Program-made: the position numbers and the translations under genes
Assembly (NCBI RefSeq): GCF_900116385.1
Contig: NZ_FPCI01000001.1
Span: forward strand, 868,001-932,000
Direction of reading: 5' to 3'
Source of the DNA: Pseudoxanthomonas sp. YR558
GTDB taxonomy: Bacteria; Pseudomonadota; Gammaproteobacteria; Xanthomonadales; Xanthomonadaceae
Length of the DNA stretch: 64,000 nucleotides
Shown here: in pieces, positions 1-8,650 of the stretch
Position numbering within the stretch: the stretch's first letter is position 1
Layout: every line of letters begins with the position of its first letter
The notes under the pieces: model-generated
Databases searched by the model: none
What the model was told of the DNA's origin: nothing
Seen by the model: only the letters and a program-made list of their open reading frames with translations

Positions 1-51
1 CATCTGCGCGCCTGACACATACTTCTTACCGAAACCGCATCAGGAACTGCC

Positions 52-459
52 GTGACCGACCCGTACAACTCGTCGTCCGCCTACGCCCCTTCGCCTACCG
101 CGCCGCATACCACCACCTTGTCGCTCAACGATGCGATGGTGACTACCGCGCTGGAACTTCCCGGCTATCGCATCCGCCGCAACCTGGGCATGGTGCGCGG
201 CATCACCGTGCGATCGCGGTCGATCGTGGGCAATTTCCTCGGTGGCCTGCAGTCGTTGTTCGGCGGCAACATCACCATCTACACCGAACTCTGCGAACAA
301 GCCCGCGACGAGACGTACCGCGACATGCTGCAGCACGCTCGGCAACTGGGCGCCAACGCGATCGTCGCCGTGCGCTACGACGCCACCGACGTGATGGCCG
401 GCCTTACCGAGGTGCTGTGTTACGGCACCGCGGTGGTGGTCGAACCCACCGATTATTGA
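52..459 (+). CDS. YbjQ/UPF0145 family protein
   Basis: This 135-residue protein matches the YbjQ (UPF0145) family, small proteins often described as heavy-metal-binding-like; their role is not established. Seen here: an extra low-complexity Ser/Pro/Thr-rich N-terminus of about 30 residues, then the family core with [10 protein letters not shown], a GGLQSLFGG loop near residue 65, and [12 protein letters not shown] near residue 105. The start is a GTG preceded by AGGAA about six bases upstream. The stop lies 12 bases before the next start, so the two may be co-transcribed. No signal peptide or membrane helix is evident. Family assignment is fairly firm; function is unknown. Confidence 0.85.
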   Translation: MTDPYNSSSAYAPSPTAPHTTTLSLNDAMVTTALELPGYRIRRNLGMVRGITVRSRSIVGNFLGGLQSLFGGNITIYTELCEQARDETYRDMLQHARQLGANAIVAVRYDATDVMAGLTEVLCYGTAVVVEPTDY

Positions 460-470
460 TCACGGTCCCG

Positions 471-902
471 ATGACGCCATCGAAACGCAAGCGCCCGCGG
501 TGGCGCAGGTTCGTGCTGGTCGCGCTGGTCCTGGCGGCCTACCCCGCCTTCGTCCTGATCTACACCTGGTCCCACGTCCTGCAGAGCCCGCTGCCGGGCG
601 GCCGCCATGGCCCACTGGATGCGTACCGGCACACCCTCGCCAGCGCGGTCGTGGCCTACACGCTCGACCCGCGCGCCATCGACCTGGTGAACGGCGTGAT
701 GGAACGGCGCGGCAAACGATCCAACCAGATGGACATCCACAACAACCAGATCGGCGCCGGCATCGGCACGCGCGCGGCCCGTTTCTCGGACATCGAACCG
801 ACGGTGGCCCGCAGCGTGGCGGCCGGCCAGATCGATGCCGCAACGCCCAACCAGACCACGTGGCTGCCCCGAAGCGACTGGAAGGAAGGGTTTGCGTGGT
901 AA
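471..902 (+). CDS. hypothetical membrane-anchored protein
   Basis: A 143-residue protein of unrecognised family. It opens with a basic stretch (KRKRPRWRR) followed by one hydrophobic segment at about residues 14-32, typical of a single N-terminal membrane anchor. The rest is a soluble domain of about 100 residues containing DIHNNQIGAGIGTRAARFSDIEP, which probably faces the periplasm. I chose the ATG 12 bases after the upstream ybjQ-like stop; an upstream ATG in the same frame would overlap that gene. No catalytic motif is visible. It is probably co-transcribed with the preceding gene, but no function can be assigned. Confidence 0.7.
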   Translation: MTPSKRKRPRWRRFVLVALVLAAYPAFVLIYTWSHVLQSPLPGGRHGPLDAYRHTLASAVVAYTLDPRAIDLVNGVMERRGKRSNQMDIHNNQIGAGIGTRAARFSDIEPTVARSVAAGQIDAATPNQTTWLPRSDWKEGFAW

Positions 903-947
903 GGACCCCATCGAAAACCTCAGGAGGCGCCTGAACCAGAGCTCCGC

Positions 948-953
948 TATAGT
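948..953 (+). promoter_or_regulatory. candidate -10 element for the membrane protein at 1018
   Basis: TATAGT lies 65 bases before the ATG at 1018 in the 115-base spacer after the previous gene. No good -35 hexamer is visible at the usual distance, so this is only a tentative promoter. Confidence 0.3.
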
Positions 954-1017
954 CGCTCGCAGTCACGGCCGGCCCCACGCCGACGGGCAGTCCCTCGCAT
1001 CCTTGCCGGAGGTTGTC

Positions 1018-1440
1018 ATGAAGCGTGTGTTCCGTTTGATCCTGGCCGTCATCGCCGGGCTGTTCGTCGGCAGCATCGTCAACATGGCGCTGGTCATGCT
1101 CAGCGGCCACGTGATCCCGCCGCCGGCCGGCGTCGACACCACCACGACCGAAGGCCTGAAGGCGGCGATGCCGCTGTTCGAGCCGAAGCACTTCCTGTTC
1201 CCGTTCCTGGCCCACGCCGTGGGCACGCTGGTCGGCGCGTTCGTCGCGACACTGGCCACGCCCGGGCGGACCTGCGGCCCCGCATGGGTCGTCGGCGCGC
1301 TCTTCCTGATCGGCGGCATCGCCGCCGTCGCCATGCTGCCCTCGCCGCTCTGGTTCACCGTCGTGGACCTGGTGTTCGCCTACCTGCCGATGGCATGGCT
1401 GGGGCATCGGCTGGCGTCGCAGAAACCGCGGGCGGCTTGA
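1018..1440 (+). CDS. small integral membrane protein
   Basis: A 140-residue protein with about four predicted hydrophobic helices (residues 5-30, 58-80, 87-108 and 112-130) and a short basic tail, hence an inner-membrane protein. The segment between helices one and two (PPPAGVDTTTTEGLKAAMPLF) is probably exposed. GGAGG lies seven bases before the ATG at 1018 and decides the start over longer in-frame options. I recognise no transporter or enzyme signature. The next gene (YjbR-like) begins 26 bases after the stop in the same direction and may share a transcript. Confidence 0.75.
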   Translation: MKRVFRLILAVIAGLFVGSIVNMALVMLSGHVIPPPAGVDTTTTEGLKAAMPLFEPKHFLFPFLAHAVGTLVGAFVATLATPGRTCGPAWVVGALFLIGGIAAVAMLPSPLWFTVVDLVFAYLPMAWLGHRLASQKPRAA

Positions 1441-1466
1441 CGCGCCGACGGGCCAGGCATCGATCC

Positions 1467-1808
1467 GTGAAGCTGGCGGACATCCGCGCGCATGCGCTGT
1501 CGCTCGAGGCGGTGACCGAGGAGCCGCACCACACCTATTCGTCGTTCCGCGTGCGCGGCAAGATCTTCGTGACGATTCCGCCGGAGGAGACGCATCTGCA
1601 CGTGTTCGTCGGCGAAGAGGATCGCGAACAAGCCTTGGCGATGCACCCCGCGTTCGTCGAGAAGCTGTTCTGGGGCAGCAAGGTGCTGGGACTGCGCGTG
1701 GACCTGGCCCGTGCCACACCCGCGGTCGTCAAGGCGTTGGTCGTGAAGGCCTATGAGACCCGCGTGCGCAAGGATGCGGGGCCTCCGCGCAAGCGCTCGG
1801 CACGCTGA
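1467..1808 (+). CDS. MmcQ/YjbR family protein
   Basis: A 113-residue MmcQ/YjbR-like protein (a CyaY-like fold, sometimes listed as DNA-binding; function not established). The family pattern is visible: LEAVTEEPHHTYSSFRVRGKIFVTIPP in the first half and a C-terminal helix pair covering about LRVDLARATPAVVKALVVKAYE. The start chosen is a GTG at 1467; it has no strong Shine-Dalgarno, and an upstream start would overlap the preceding membrane protein. The C-terminus is basic (RKDAGPPRKRSAR). Single-domain and cytoplasmic. Confidence 0.8.
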   Translation: MKLADIRAHALSLEAVTEEPHHTYSSFRVRGKIFVTIPPEETHLHVFVGEEDREQALAMHPAFVEKLFWGSKVLGLRVDLARATPAVVKALVVKAYETRVRKDAGPPRKRSAR

Positions 1809-1958
1809 GCGCACCGAGACAGTGACGAGATCAGCGACGGAGGCGCCCTGACCGCATCGGGTGAACGTGCCGCCGCGCACACCGTCATCCCACGGTCACC
1901 GAACCGAAACACCCGCGACACCTGCCGGCCCCAGCATGCGCAAAACGTGGAGCTGCGC

Positions 1959-3104
1959 ATGCGCTTTGCCATCGTCACCGAAACGTACCCGCCCGAAGTC
2001 AACGGCGTGGCCCTCACCGTGCAAGGGCTGGAAACCGGCCTGCGCCAGCGTGGGCATGCCGTCTCGCTGGTGCGGCCGCGGCAGGCGACCGACACGACGC
2101 CGGCGGACGACACGCTGCTGGTGCGCGGCGCCAGCCTGCCCCGCTACCCGGGCCTGAAGTTCGGCCTGCCGGCCACCCGGCGCCTGATGGCGCTGTGGAA
2201 GGATTCCCCGCCGGATGCGATCTACGTGGCCACGGAAGGCCCTCTGGGCTGGTCCGCCGTGCGCGCCGCGCGCCGTCTGGGCATTCCGGTGGCCACCGGG
2301 TTCCACACCCGCTTCGACGAATACATGCGCGACTACGGCGCGCGCTTCCTGGAACATACCGCGCTGCGCTGGATGCGCCGCTTCCACAATGGCGCGCAGG
2401 CGACCTTGGTGCCGACGCGCGAACTGGCCGACTTCCTGCAGTCGCAGGGTTTCCACCAGGTGAGGCGGCTGGCGCGGGCCGTGGATGCGCAGCATTTCAG
2501 TCCGGCGCGACGGGACGACGCATTGCGCGCCCAATGGGGCCTGAAGCCGGATGACCTGGCGGTGATCTACGTGGGGCGCATCGCCGCGGAGAAAAACCTC
2601 GATCTGTCGATCCGCGCGTTCGATGCGATCCAGCGGCAACACCCGACGGCGAAGTTCGTCTGGGTGGGTGACGGACCGGTGCGCGAGCGGCTGGCGCAGG
2701 AGCACCCGGATTTCATCTTCTGTGGCGTGCAGCGCGGTGAAACGCTGGCACGGCACTTCGCCAGTGGCGACCTGTTCCTGTTTTCCAGCCACAGCGAAAC
2801 CTTCGGCAACGTCACCCTGGAAGCGATGGCGAGCGGCGTGCCGACGATTGCATTCAACTACGGCGCCGCGCGCGAGCATCTGGTCGATGGCGCCCACGGG
2901 GCCGCCGTCGATGACGACGAGGCGTTCCTGGCCGCGGCGCAGCGGCTGGCCGCCGACCCCGCACTGCGTTGCACGATGGGCGAAGCCGCCGCGGTCGCGA
3001 TGCGCGCGCTCCGCCCCGAGCAGGTCGCGGCCGACTTCGATGCCCTGCTGACCGATCTCGCCCACACCCGGAGAAGCCACCATGCGTCCGCTGCTGCCGC
3101 GTAA
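1959..3104 (+). CDS. glycosyltransferase family 4 (GT-B) protein
   Basis: A 381-residue retaining GT-B glycosyltransferase of family GT4, probably transferring a sugar from a nucleotide-sugar donor to a lipid or envelope glycan at the membrane surface. Seen: N-terminal acceptor domain beginning FAIVTETYPPEVNGVALTV, a linker at about 190, and a donor domain with VIYVGRIAAEKNLDLSIRAF and the E-x7-E motif in HSETFGNVTLEAMASG near residue 280. I prefer the ATG at 1959 because GGAG sits seven bases upstream; a GTG at 1947 is the alternative. The 3' end overlaps the PAP2 gene by 23 bases, so the two are translationally linked and may act on the same lipid intermediate. The acceptor is unknown. Confidence 0.88.
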   Translation: MRFAIVTETYPPEVNGVALTVQGLETGLRQRGHAVSLVRPRQATDTTPADDTLLVRGASLPRYPGLKFGLPATRRLMALWKDSPPDAIYVATEGPLGWSAVRAARRLGIPVATGFHTRFDEYMRDYGARFLEHTALRWMRRFHNGAQATLVPTRELADFLQSQGFHQVRRLARAVDAQHFSPARRDDALRAQWGLKPDDLAVIYVGRIAAEKNLDLSIRAFDAIQRQHPTAKFVWVGDGPVRERLAQEHPDFIFCGVQRGETLARHFASGDLFLFSSHSETFGNVTLEAMASGVPTIAFNYGAAREHLVDGAHGAAVDDDEAFLAAAQRLAADPALRCTMGEAAAVAMRALRPEQVAADFDALLTDLAHTRRSHHASAAAA

Positions 3105-3633
3105 TGCCTTCATGGGCCGGGATACCGGCTGGTGCCTGCGTGCGAACCGCTGGGGCGAATGGAGTGGCGTGCGCCGCTTCTTCGCCATCATCAGCCGACT
3201 CGGCGATGGGGTGTTCTGGTACGTGCTGATGGCCGCGCTGATCGTGGCCGACGGCCTCGACGGCCTGACCGCCTCCGCGCACCTGGCCGCCACCGGGGTG
3301 ATCGCGCTGACGCTGTACAAGCTGCTCAAGCGCTGGACGCGGCGGCCGCGCCCGTTCGCCTCCGATGTGCGCATCCGCGCCTGGATCGCGCCGCTGGACG
3401 AATTCAGCTTCCCGTCCGGGCACACTCTGCACGCGGTGGCCTTCACGCTCGTCGCGCTTGCCCACTATCCGGCGCTGGCGCCGCTGCTGATCCCCTTCGC
3501 CGGCTGCGTGGCAGCCTCGCGCGTGGTCCTCGGCCTGCACTATCCCAGCGACGTGCTCGCCGCGACCGTGATCGGTACAGCCCTGGCGGGGCTGTCGATC
3601 TGGCTGGTGCCCGGGGTCAGTTTGTTGGGGTGA
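3082..3633 (+). CDS. PAP2-family membrane phosphatase
   Basis: A 183-residue PAP2-superfamily lipid phosphatase. All three signature motifs are visible: KRWTRRPRP (K-x6-RP, near residue 87), the PSGH of FPSGHTLH (near 113) and SRVVLGLHYPSDV (near 150), with several hydrophobic helices around them. Members dephosphorylate phosphatidate, undecaprenyl diphosphate or lipid A intermediates at the periplasmic face. The ATG lies inside the end of the glycosyltransferase gene with GGAGAAG upstream, so the two are probably coupled. Substrate cannot be read from the sequence; undecaprenyl or glycolipid phosphate is an inference from the neighbour. Confidence 0.88.
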   Translation: MRPLLPRNAFMGRDTGWCLRANRWGEWSGVRRFFAIISRLGDGVFWYVLMAALIVADGLDGLTASAHLAATGVIALTLYKLLKRWTRRPRPFASDVRIRAWIAPLDEFSFPSGHTLHAVAFTLVALAHYPALAPLLIPFAGCVAASRVVLGLHYPSDVLAATVIGTALAGLSIWLVPGVSLLG

Positions 3634-3636
3634 TGC

Positions 3637-3653
3637 AAAGCCGTCAGGGCTTT
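3637..3653. terminator. bidirectional terminator-like hairpin
   Basis: AAAGCC, a five-base loop, GGCTTT, with T and A runs on both sides, sits between the convergent PAP2 and nitrilase-fold genes and overlaps the stop of the latter. The shape fits a short rho-independent terminator usable in both directions. Confidence 0.55.
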
Positions 3654-4525
3654 TCCATCCGGGCGCGCGTGATCGCGGGTTGCAGTTGGCCCGCCCAGTC
3701 GCGGTCGTTCGCCACCTGCGCGTCGCCGCGACTGCGCTCGAGCGCGTCGAAATCGAGCTCGGCGAGCGTCCATACCTCATCGCCCGAGGTCTGCGCGACG
3801 ACGCCATCGGCAGGCAATCCACGATCCATCGGCGCGAAGATCGCGGCCTCGCCGGTGTTGATGTCGAGCGCCGGACTCCACGCCGCCTCGCACGCCGTCA
3901 CCGACTGCGCCACGAACACGCGGTTCTCCAGCGCCCGCGCCAGGCATCCCACGCGCACGCGGGTCGCGCCGGCCTCGGTATCGGTGCAGCTGGGGACGAG
4001 CAACAGGCGCGCACCGGCTTCGGCCTGCGCACGCACCGGCAGCGGGAACTCGCTGTCGTAGCAGACCGCCACGCCGGTGCGCACGCCATCCAGGTCGAAC
4101 ACCTTCAACGCATCGCCGCCGTCGATGACGGCAAGGCCTTTCTCGAACCCGGTGAGCTGCAGCTTGTCCTGCCACAGGTGGGCGCCCTGCGGCGTGAACA
4201 CATCGCAGCGATTGCGGTAGCGGCCATCGCCCTGCGCCAGCAGGAAGGTGCCGGCCACGATATACATGTCCAGTGACGTCGCCAGCCGCGCGTACAACGC
4301 CAGCCAGTCGTCACGGTAGCGCTGGATCGCGGCCAGCGAGGCATGCAGGTCGGCCTGCGTATCGGCCTCGAAGGTGGCGGCCAGTTCCAGCGACAGATAC
4401 TCAGGCAACACGGCGACGCGTGCGCCCTGCGCGGCGGCCTCGCCCAGCACGGCCGCCTGGCGCTCGGCGAACGCGGCGAAATCGCCAGGCGCCTGGATCG
4501 GATACTTCGCTACCGCGACTTTCAT
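3644..4525 (-). CDS. carbon-nitrogen hydrolase (nitrilase superfamily)
   Basis: A 293-residue nitrilase-superfamily amidohydrolase. The catalytic triad is visible: Glu in LPEYLSLEL (near residue 42), Lys in WQDKLQLTGFEKG (near 140), Cys in AVCYDSEFPLP (near 175). Such enzymes hydrolyse amides or nitriles through a thioester. The gene overlaps the GNAT acetyltransferase upstream by four bases (ATGA), so they are translationally coupled; pairs of this kind suggest a matched acyltransferase/amidase acting on one amide. Substrate unknown. No signal peptide, so cytoplasmic. Confidence 0.88.
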   Translation of the reverse strand: MKVAVAKYPIQAPGDFAAFAERQAAVLGEAAAQGARVAVLPEYLSLELAATFEADTQADLHASLAAIQRYRDDWLALYARLATSLDMYIVAGTFLLAQGDGRYRNRCDVFTPQGAHLWQDKLQLTGFEKGLAVIDGGDALKVFDLDGVRTGVAVCYDSEFPLPVRAQAEAGARLLLVPSCTDTEAGATRVRVGCLARALENRVFVAQSVTACEAAWSPALDINTGEAAIFAPMDRGLPADGVVAQTSGDEVWTLAELDFDALERSRGDAQVANDRDWAGQLQPAITRARMEKP

Positions 4526-5127
4526 CGTGCCGTCTCCAGCGGGCGCAGCCAGAACGTCAGCGCATGGTCGATCTCGCCGTGGCCGATCTCATGCCACGGC
4601 AGTCGCATCGTCATGCCGGGGCGCCGCGCGTATCCACGCTTGGTCCAGAACACATCATTGCCGCGATGCCCTGCCGGCTTGCGCGCATCGCCGTCGTCGC
4701 GATCGACGGCGCAGAACGCGGTCCACGCGAAGCGGCCCAGCGCACGCGCATGTGCTTCGCGATGATCGAAGAAGGCGTGACCGATCCCACGCCCGCGATA
4801 CGCCGGCAACAGGACGGATTCGCCAAAGTAGAAGACGTCTTCCGGATCGATGGCGCTGTCCAGGAACGGCTGGCGGAAGGCCTCCGTGTCATCCATCAGC
4901 GGGAGCCCGGTGGACGCACCGACCACCTGCCCCGCCTCCATCGCCAGCACGAACAGGCTGTCGGGCGACCGGACATAGGCAGCGAGGTAGTCGCGTTCGA
5001 AATCGAAATCGCCTTCGTACAGATAGGGCCAATCGCGGAACACCGCCACGCGCAGGCGCGCGACATCGTCCAGCCAGGGCGTGATCGCCGCCCCGCGAAA
5101 GAGGCCGATGGTGTGCGCAGAATCCAT
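4522..5127 (-). CDS. GNAT family N-acetyltransferase
   Basis: A 201-residue GNAT-fold acyltransferase. The acetyl-CoA-binding motif A is recognisable as LLPAYRGRGIGHAFFDHREAHA (R-G-x-G-x-G/A near residue 115), preceded by the beta-bulge strand VFYFGES. It is the first gene of a two-gene minus-strand unit and its TGA overlaps the ATG of the nitrilase-fold gene. The Trp/Tyr-rich N-terminal half (FRDWPYLYEGDFDFERDY) probably binds the acceptor. The acceptor is unknown; a small amine is likely, and the downstream amidase may act on the same class of compound. Confidence 0.85.
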   Translation of the reverse strand: MDSAHTIGLFRGAAITPWLDDVARLRVAVFRDWPYLYEGDFDFERDYLAAYVRSPDSLFVLAMEAGQVVGASTGLPLMDDTEAFRQPFLDSAIDPEDVFYFGESVLLPAYRGRGIGHAFFDHREAHARALGRFAWTAFCAVDRDDGDARKPAGHRGNDVFWTKRGYARRPGMTMRLPWHEIGHGEIDHALTFWLRPLETAR

Positions 5128-5179
5128 CCTTGAACTCTAACGCACGCCACCGGCCGGGGCGAAATGATGACGGGGTCGT

Positions 5180-5743
5180 TCAGTCCCACCAGCTGTAGAC
5201 GATGAGGCGTTCGGTAGGCAGCACTACCAGCCACGCGCCGCCGCGGGTGTCGCGGGTGTAGTACGCACCCTCCTGCCACGCGGCGCGCAGCCTGCCGCGC
5301 ATGCCGTTGCCGATGTCCGCATGGGCGACGCCGGGCCACAGGCCCGAGCTGTCGTCCCATTTGCTCCACGTGTCCGGCAGCGGAGAAGGCTGCCAGGCCT
5401 CGTAGTGCGCCGGCCCGCGCGAGGACAACACGCCCCGCGAGGTGGTGGCGCCCTCGAAGTACGCCAGCCCCTCGCGCCGGATGGCCGCCGCCGCGGAGTC
5501 GGACAGTTCCAGCACCACCGCACCGTGCGATTCGCAACGCAGCAGCAGACCTAACAGCACGCATTGCAGCTGGCCGGGCGTCATCGCGAAGCGTTGCAGG
5601 CCGGAGGTTTCGACCACCGACGGCAAGACTTGCTGCGCGCGGTGGTAGAGGCGAACGCGATTCATGGTCCAGCCTGCGGCGAGCACGAGGAGGAAGGCCG
5701 CAAGCGCGACCTTCCCCCGTGAGCGGCGTGCGCCCTGCGCCAT
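5180..5743 (-). CDS. hypothetical exported or anchored protein downstream of creD
   Basis: A 187-residue protein of unrecognised family with a basic start and one hydrophobic segment at about residues 10-26, a probable membrane anchor, then a soluble region rich in Trp, Arg and Gly (AYYTRDTRGGAWLVVLPTERLIVYSWWD at the end). It begins three bases after the creD stop and is therefore the last gene of the creB-creC-creD transcript, so it may belong to the CreB-controlled envelope response. No enzymatic motif can be named. Confidence 0.7.
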   Translation of the reverse strand: MAQGARRSRGKVALAAFLLVLAAGWTMNRVRLYHRAQQVLPSVVETSGLQRFAMTPGQLQCVLLGLLLRCESHGAVVLELSDSAAAAIRREGLAYFEGATTSRGVLSSRGPAHYEAWQPSPLPDTWSKWDDSSGLWPGVAHADIGNGMRGRLRAAWQEGAYYTRDTRGGAWLVVLPTERLIVYSWWD

Positions 5744-5746
5744 GGG

Positions 5747-7117
5747 TCAGCGCAGTTCCGTGCCAAGCGCATACCAGTCCACCTTGCGGGTCACCCACAT
5801 GATCACGGCGAGGATGCCGAACAGCAGCAGCGAACCCATCAGCAATGCGTTGTCTTCGGAAACCAGCAGCCCATAGAGCACGCCGTACAGCAGCGTGAGC
5901 ATGGTGGCGAACCCCGCCGCGCGCAGCCAACTCTGGAGCACGCCCGACAGATAGACGAACTGCAAGCCGATGCACGCCGCCGCCGACACCAGGTAGGCCT
6001 GCCAGAAGGCGATGTGCTCGGACAGGCTCAGCAGCAGCAGGAAGAAGATCGCCAGCGCCAGGCCGACCAGCAGGTACTGCAGCGGATGGATCGGCAGCCG
6101 CTTGATCAGTTCGAACAGGGCGAAGCCGACGAAGGTCAGCACGACGAACAGGATGCCGTACTTGCTGGCGCGGTCGGCCTGCGTGTAGACGTCGATCGGA
6201 TCGACCAGGCTGACGTGCAGCGCATCGACACTGCTGCTGAGCGGGGCCGCCAGCACGCGCCCATCGACGACGCGATCGGCACGCGCATCCTGGCCATCCT
6301 CGCCACGCAGTTGTTTCTGCGCATTGCTGGCCAGCGAGGAGATCTTCCAGGTGGCGTTGAAGCCGGACCCGCTGACTTCACTGCTGGGCGAGTAGCCTTC
6401 GAACTTCGGATGCGGCCAGCTGGATTTGATGCGGATATCGTTGTTGTCGCCCAGCGGCACGACCGACAGCGATTCGGTGCCCTTGAGCAGCAGCTTCATG
6501 GCGACCTGCTGGCCTGCCACCCGGCCCGCCGCGACTGCCGGCAATTCGGCATGGATGCCATCCAGCCGCGCACCCAGGTAACCCGTACCGGACTTCAGCG
6601 GCAGCGCCGCGCCATCCACCTTCAGCTCAGGCGTACCGGCGACGCCGCGCACGTCGGAGATGCCGAACACGAGATACGGCGTGCCGTACTGGCGCTCCGC
6701 GCCGGTCGCCGCAGGTCCCGGCAGTGCAGGCTCGAAGGTGGCTTCAAGATCGGCGTGCCATTCGTACACCCGCACCTTGTACAAGCCCACGGCGCGCTCC
6801 GAAGGCGCGAGGCGGCCGGTGACGCCCAGCGTCTTCGGCATCTGCAGCAGATGCCCAGTGGTCTTGTCTTCCCGCAGGCGCTTGATGCCCTTGTCGTCCA
6901 GCCATTCGGTACGACGGACCTCCGTCCACGGCACGACCCGGATCGGCCCGGTCACGCGCTGCTTGCCGGCCGTGCCTTCGATGACGCGCTCGACGGCCTG
7001 GTGACGGTACGCCTCGCGCTCCTGGATGGTGCCCCGGATCATCATCAGGGGAATGAGCAGCAGCAGGACCAGCCCGCCGATGGTGAGGAAACGCAACAGC
7101 AATTTCAGTGACTTCAT
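5747..7117 (-). CDS. creD: CreD inner-membrane protein
   Basis: A 456-residue CreD-family protein. It has an N-terminal membrane helix (residues 8-27, KLLLRFLTIGGLVLLLLIPLMMI), a large periplasmic beta-rich domain (about 30-300), and a C-terminal block of five or six helices (about 320-450) beginning DRASKYGILFVVLTFVGFALFELIKRL. In Enterobacterales CreD is the most strongly CreB-activated gene and affects envelope integrity and beta-lactam or colicin response; the biochemical role is unresolved. I start at 7117 rather than 30 bases upstream because GGGG precedes that ATG. A near-perfect cre-tag lies about 70 bases upstream, which suggests its own CreB-dependent promoter. Confidence 0.92.
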   Translation of the reverse strand: MKSLKLLLRFLTIGGLVLLLLIPLMMIRGTIQEREAYRHQAVERVIEGTAGKQRVTGPIRVVPWTEVRRTEWLDDKGIKRLREDKTTGHLLQMPKTLGVTGRLAPSERAVGLYKVRVYEWHADLEATFEPALPGPAATGAERQYGTPYLVFGISDVRGVAGTPELKVDGAALPLKSGTGYLGARLDGIHAELPAVAAGRVAGQQVAMKLLLKGTESLSVVPLGDNNDIRIKSSWPHPKFEGYSPSSEVSGSGFNATWKISSLASNAQKQLRGEDGQDARADRVVDGRVLAAPLSSSVDALHVSLVDPIDVYTQADRASKYGILFVVLTFVGFALFELIKRLPIHPLQYLLVGLALAIFFLLLLSLSEHIAFWQAYLVSAAACIGLQFVYLSGVLQSWLRAAGFATMLTLLYGVLYGLLVSEDNALLMGSLLLFGILAVIMWVTRKVDWYALGTELR

Positions 7118-7183
7118 GTCGATGCCCCGGTTGGATACGCGGTGCATCGTCCAGTGCCCGTGTGCAACGGGCCGGAAGCCTGT

Positions 7184-7199
7184 TTGAAGGCTGTGTGAA
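7184..7199 (-). promoter_or_regulatory. cre-tag (CreB-binding site) upstream of creD
   Basis: Read on the minus strand, TTCAC, six bases, TTCAA. The published cre/blr-tag recognised by CreB/BlrA regulators is TTCAC-N6-TTCAC, so nine of ten specified bases match. It sits in the 90-base gap between creC and creD, 67 bases before the creD ATG, where a CreB-activated promoter would be expected. Confidence 0.8.
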
Positions 7200-7207
7200 G
7201 TGCGGCG

Positions 7208-8647
7208 TCAGACCGCCGGCAGCGAGAGGACCGCTTCGGCGCCGCCGTCGGGCCGGTTGTGCAGCGTGGCTTCGCCGCCGTGCAGGCGCATCACTTCGCG
7301 CACGAACGGAAGGCCCAGGCCGGAACTGCGCTGGCCGTTATCAGGGCGTGGCAACGAATAGAAACGCTCGAACACACGCTCGTGCGCGTAGTCCGGCACG
7401 CCGGGACCGCGATCGCGCACGATGAAACGCACCTGGTCCGCGTCGGACTCGACGGCGAGTTCGACGACAGCACCCGCCGGCGAGAAGGCGATGGCGTTGT
7501 CCAGCAGGTTGCCCAACGCACGACGCAACAGGAAGCCGTCGCCCTCCACCGCCCAGGCTCCCTGTACCGGAGCTTTGACGACCTGCACGCCGCGTGGCGT
7601 CAAGCGATCGTCCACCGCCTGTACGACCTCGTTCGCCAATGTGGCGGCATCCACGCGTTCGCGGCGCTGCAGCCAGCCATGCTGCTCGACTTCCGCGAGT
7701 GCCAGCAGCTTGTCGATGGTTTCGGTCAGCCGCTGCTCCTGCGCCTGAATGTTGCGGGCGAAGCGCTCGCGGTCCGCTTCCGGCAAGGGCTCCTGCAGCA
7801 GCTCGGCGGCGCCGCGGATGGCGGCCAGCGGGCTCTTCATCTCGTGCGTCAGCGACTGCACGTACTGCTCCACGTAGGCCTTGCCGGCCAGCTTGCGCCG
7901 CATCGTCTCCAGCGCGCGCCCGAGGTCACCGATCTCGTCGGCGCGCGGACGCGGTGGCGGCACCGGTTCGCCCGCGCTGACCGCTTGCGCATAGCGGTTG
8001 AGCCCGCCGATGCCGCGCACCAGCCACCACGTCATCAGCACGCCGATCAGCGCGGAGATCCCGATGAGCCAAGCGCCGCGCAGCAGGATGCTGCGCTGAC
8101 TGGCGACGATGAAGGGTTCGATGCTGCGGTTGGGCTGCGACAGCGTCAGCACGCCCAGCAGCGTGCTGCGATCACCCGGGTCGTAGATCGGCGCGGCCAC
8201 ATGCATCACGGTGTGCGCGGTATCCCCGGGGGTCTCCGCGCTGGAACGCGCACCGTACTCGCCACGCAGCGTGCGATAGACATCGTTCCAGCGCGAATTG
8301 TCGCGCCCGAGGTCGCGTCCCTGCGAATCGAACACCACGGTGCCGCGGGCGTCGGTGACCGTGACCCGGTAGTCCACGGTGCGCTTCTGGAAGCGCCACA
8401 CCCAGGCTTTCGGGTCGCGCTTCTGCGCCAGCGCCACGTGGCGCGCGAACGCACCGTCGGCGATGCGTCCGGCCTTGAGATCGTCGGCGGCCACTTCGGC
8501 CAGCAGGTTCGCGGCATCGACCAGGGTGGATTCCATCGCCTGACGCACGCCGGGCTTCACCTCGTTGACGAACACGCGCATCACGAAGAACGCGGCGATG
8601 CCGACGATAAGGAAAAAGCCGAGGACGAGCTTGAGCCCGAGCCGCAC
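7208..8647 (-). CDS. creC: CreC sensor histidine kinase
   Basis: A 479-residue inner-membrane sensor kinase. Seen in order: helix 1 at 7-25; periplasmic sensor of about 160 residues (single-Cache-like, with VTVTDARGTVVFDS); helix 2 near 190-212; HAMP with RADEIGDLGRALETM; dimerisation/phosphoacceptor helix with SLTHEMKSPLAAIRGA (His near residue 267); ATP domain with N-box LGNLLDNAIAF, G1 DRGPGVPD and G2 SSGLGLPFV. It starts three bases after the creB stop, so the two are co-translated. CreC phosphorylates CreB in response to growth-medium or cell-wall signals; some relatives (Blr) induce beta-lactamases. Confidence 0.92.
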   Translation of the reverse strand: MRLGLKLVLGFFLIVGIAAFFVMRVFVNEVKPGVRQAMESTLVDAANLLAEVAADDLKAGRIADGAFARHVALAQKRDPKAWVWRFQKRTVDYRVTVTDARGTVVFDSQGRDLGRDNSRWNDVYRTLRGEYGARSSAETPGDTAHTVMHVAAPIYDPGDRSTLLGVLTLSQPNRSIEPFIVASQRSILLRGAWLIGISALIGVLMTWWLVRGIGGLNRYAQAVSAGEPVPPPRPRADEIGDLGRALETMRRKLAGKAYVEQYVQSLTHEMKSPLAAIRGAAELLQEPLPEADRERFARNIQAQEQRLTETIDKLLALAEVEQHGWLQRRERVDAATLANEVVQAVDDRLTPRGVQVVKAPVQGAWAVEGDGFLLRRALGNLLDNAIAFSPAGAVVELAVESDADQVRFIVRDRGPGVPDYAHERVFERFYSLPRPDNGQRSSGLGLPFVREVMRLHGGEATLHNRPDGGAEAVLSLPAV

Positions 8648-8650
8648 CGG

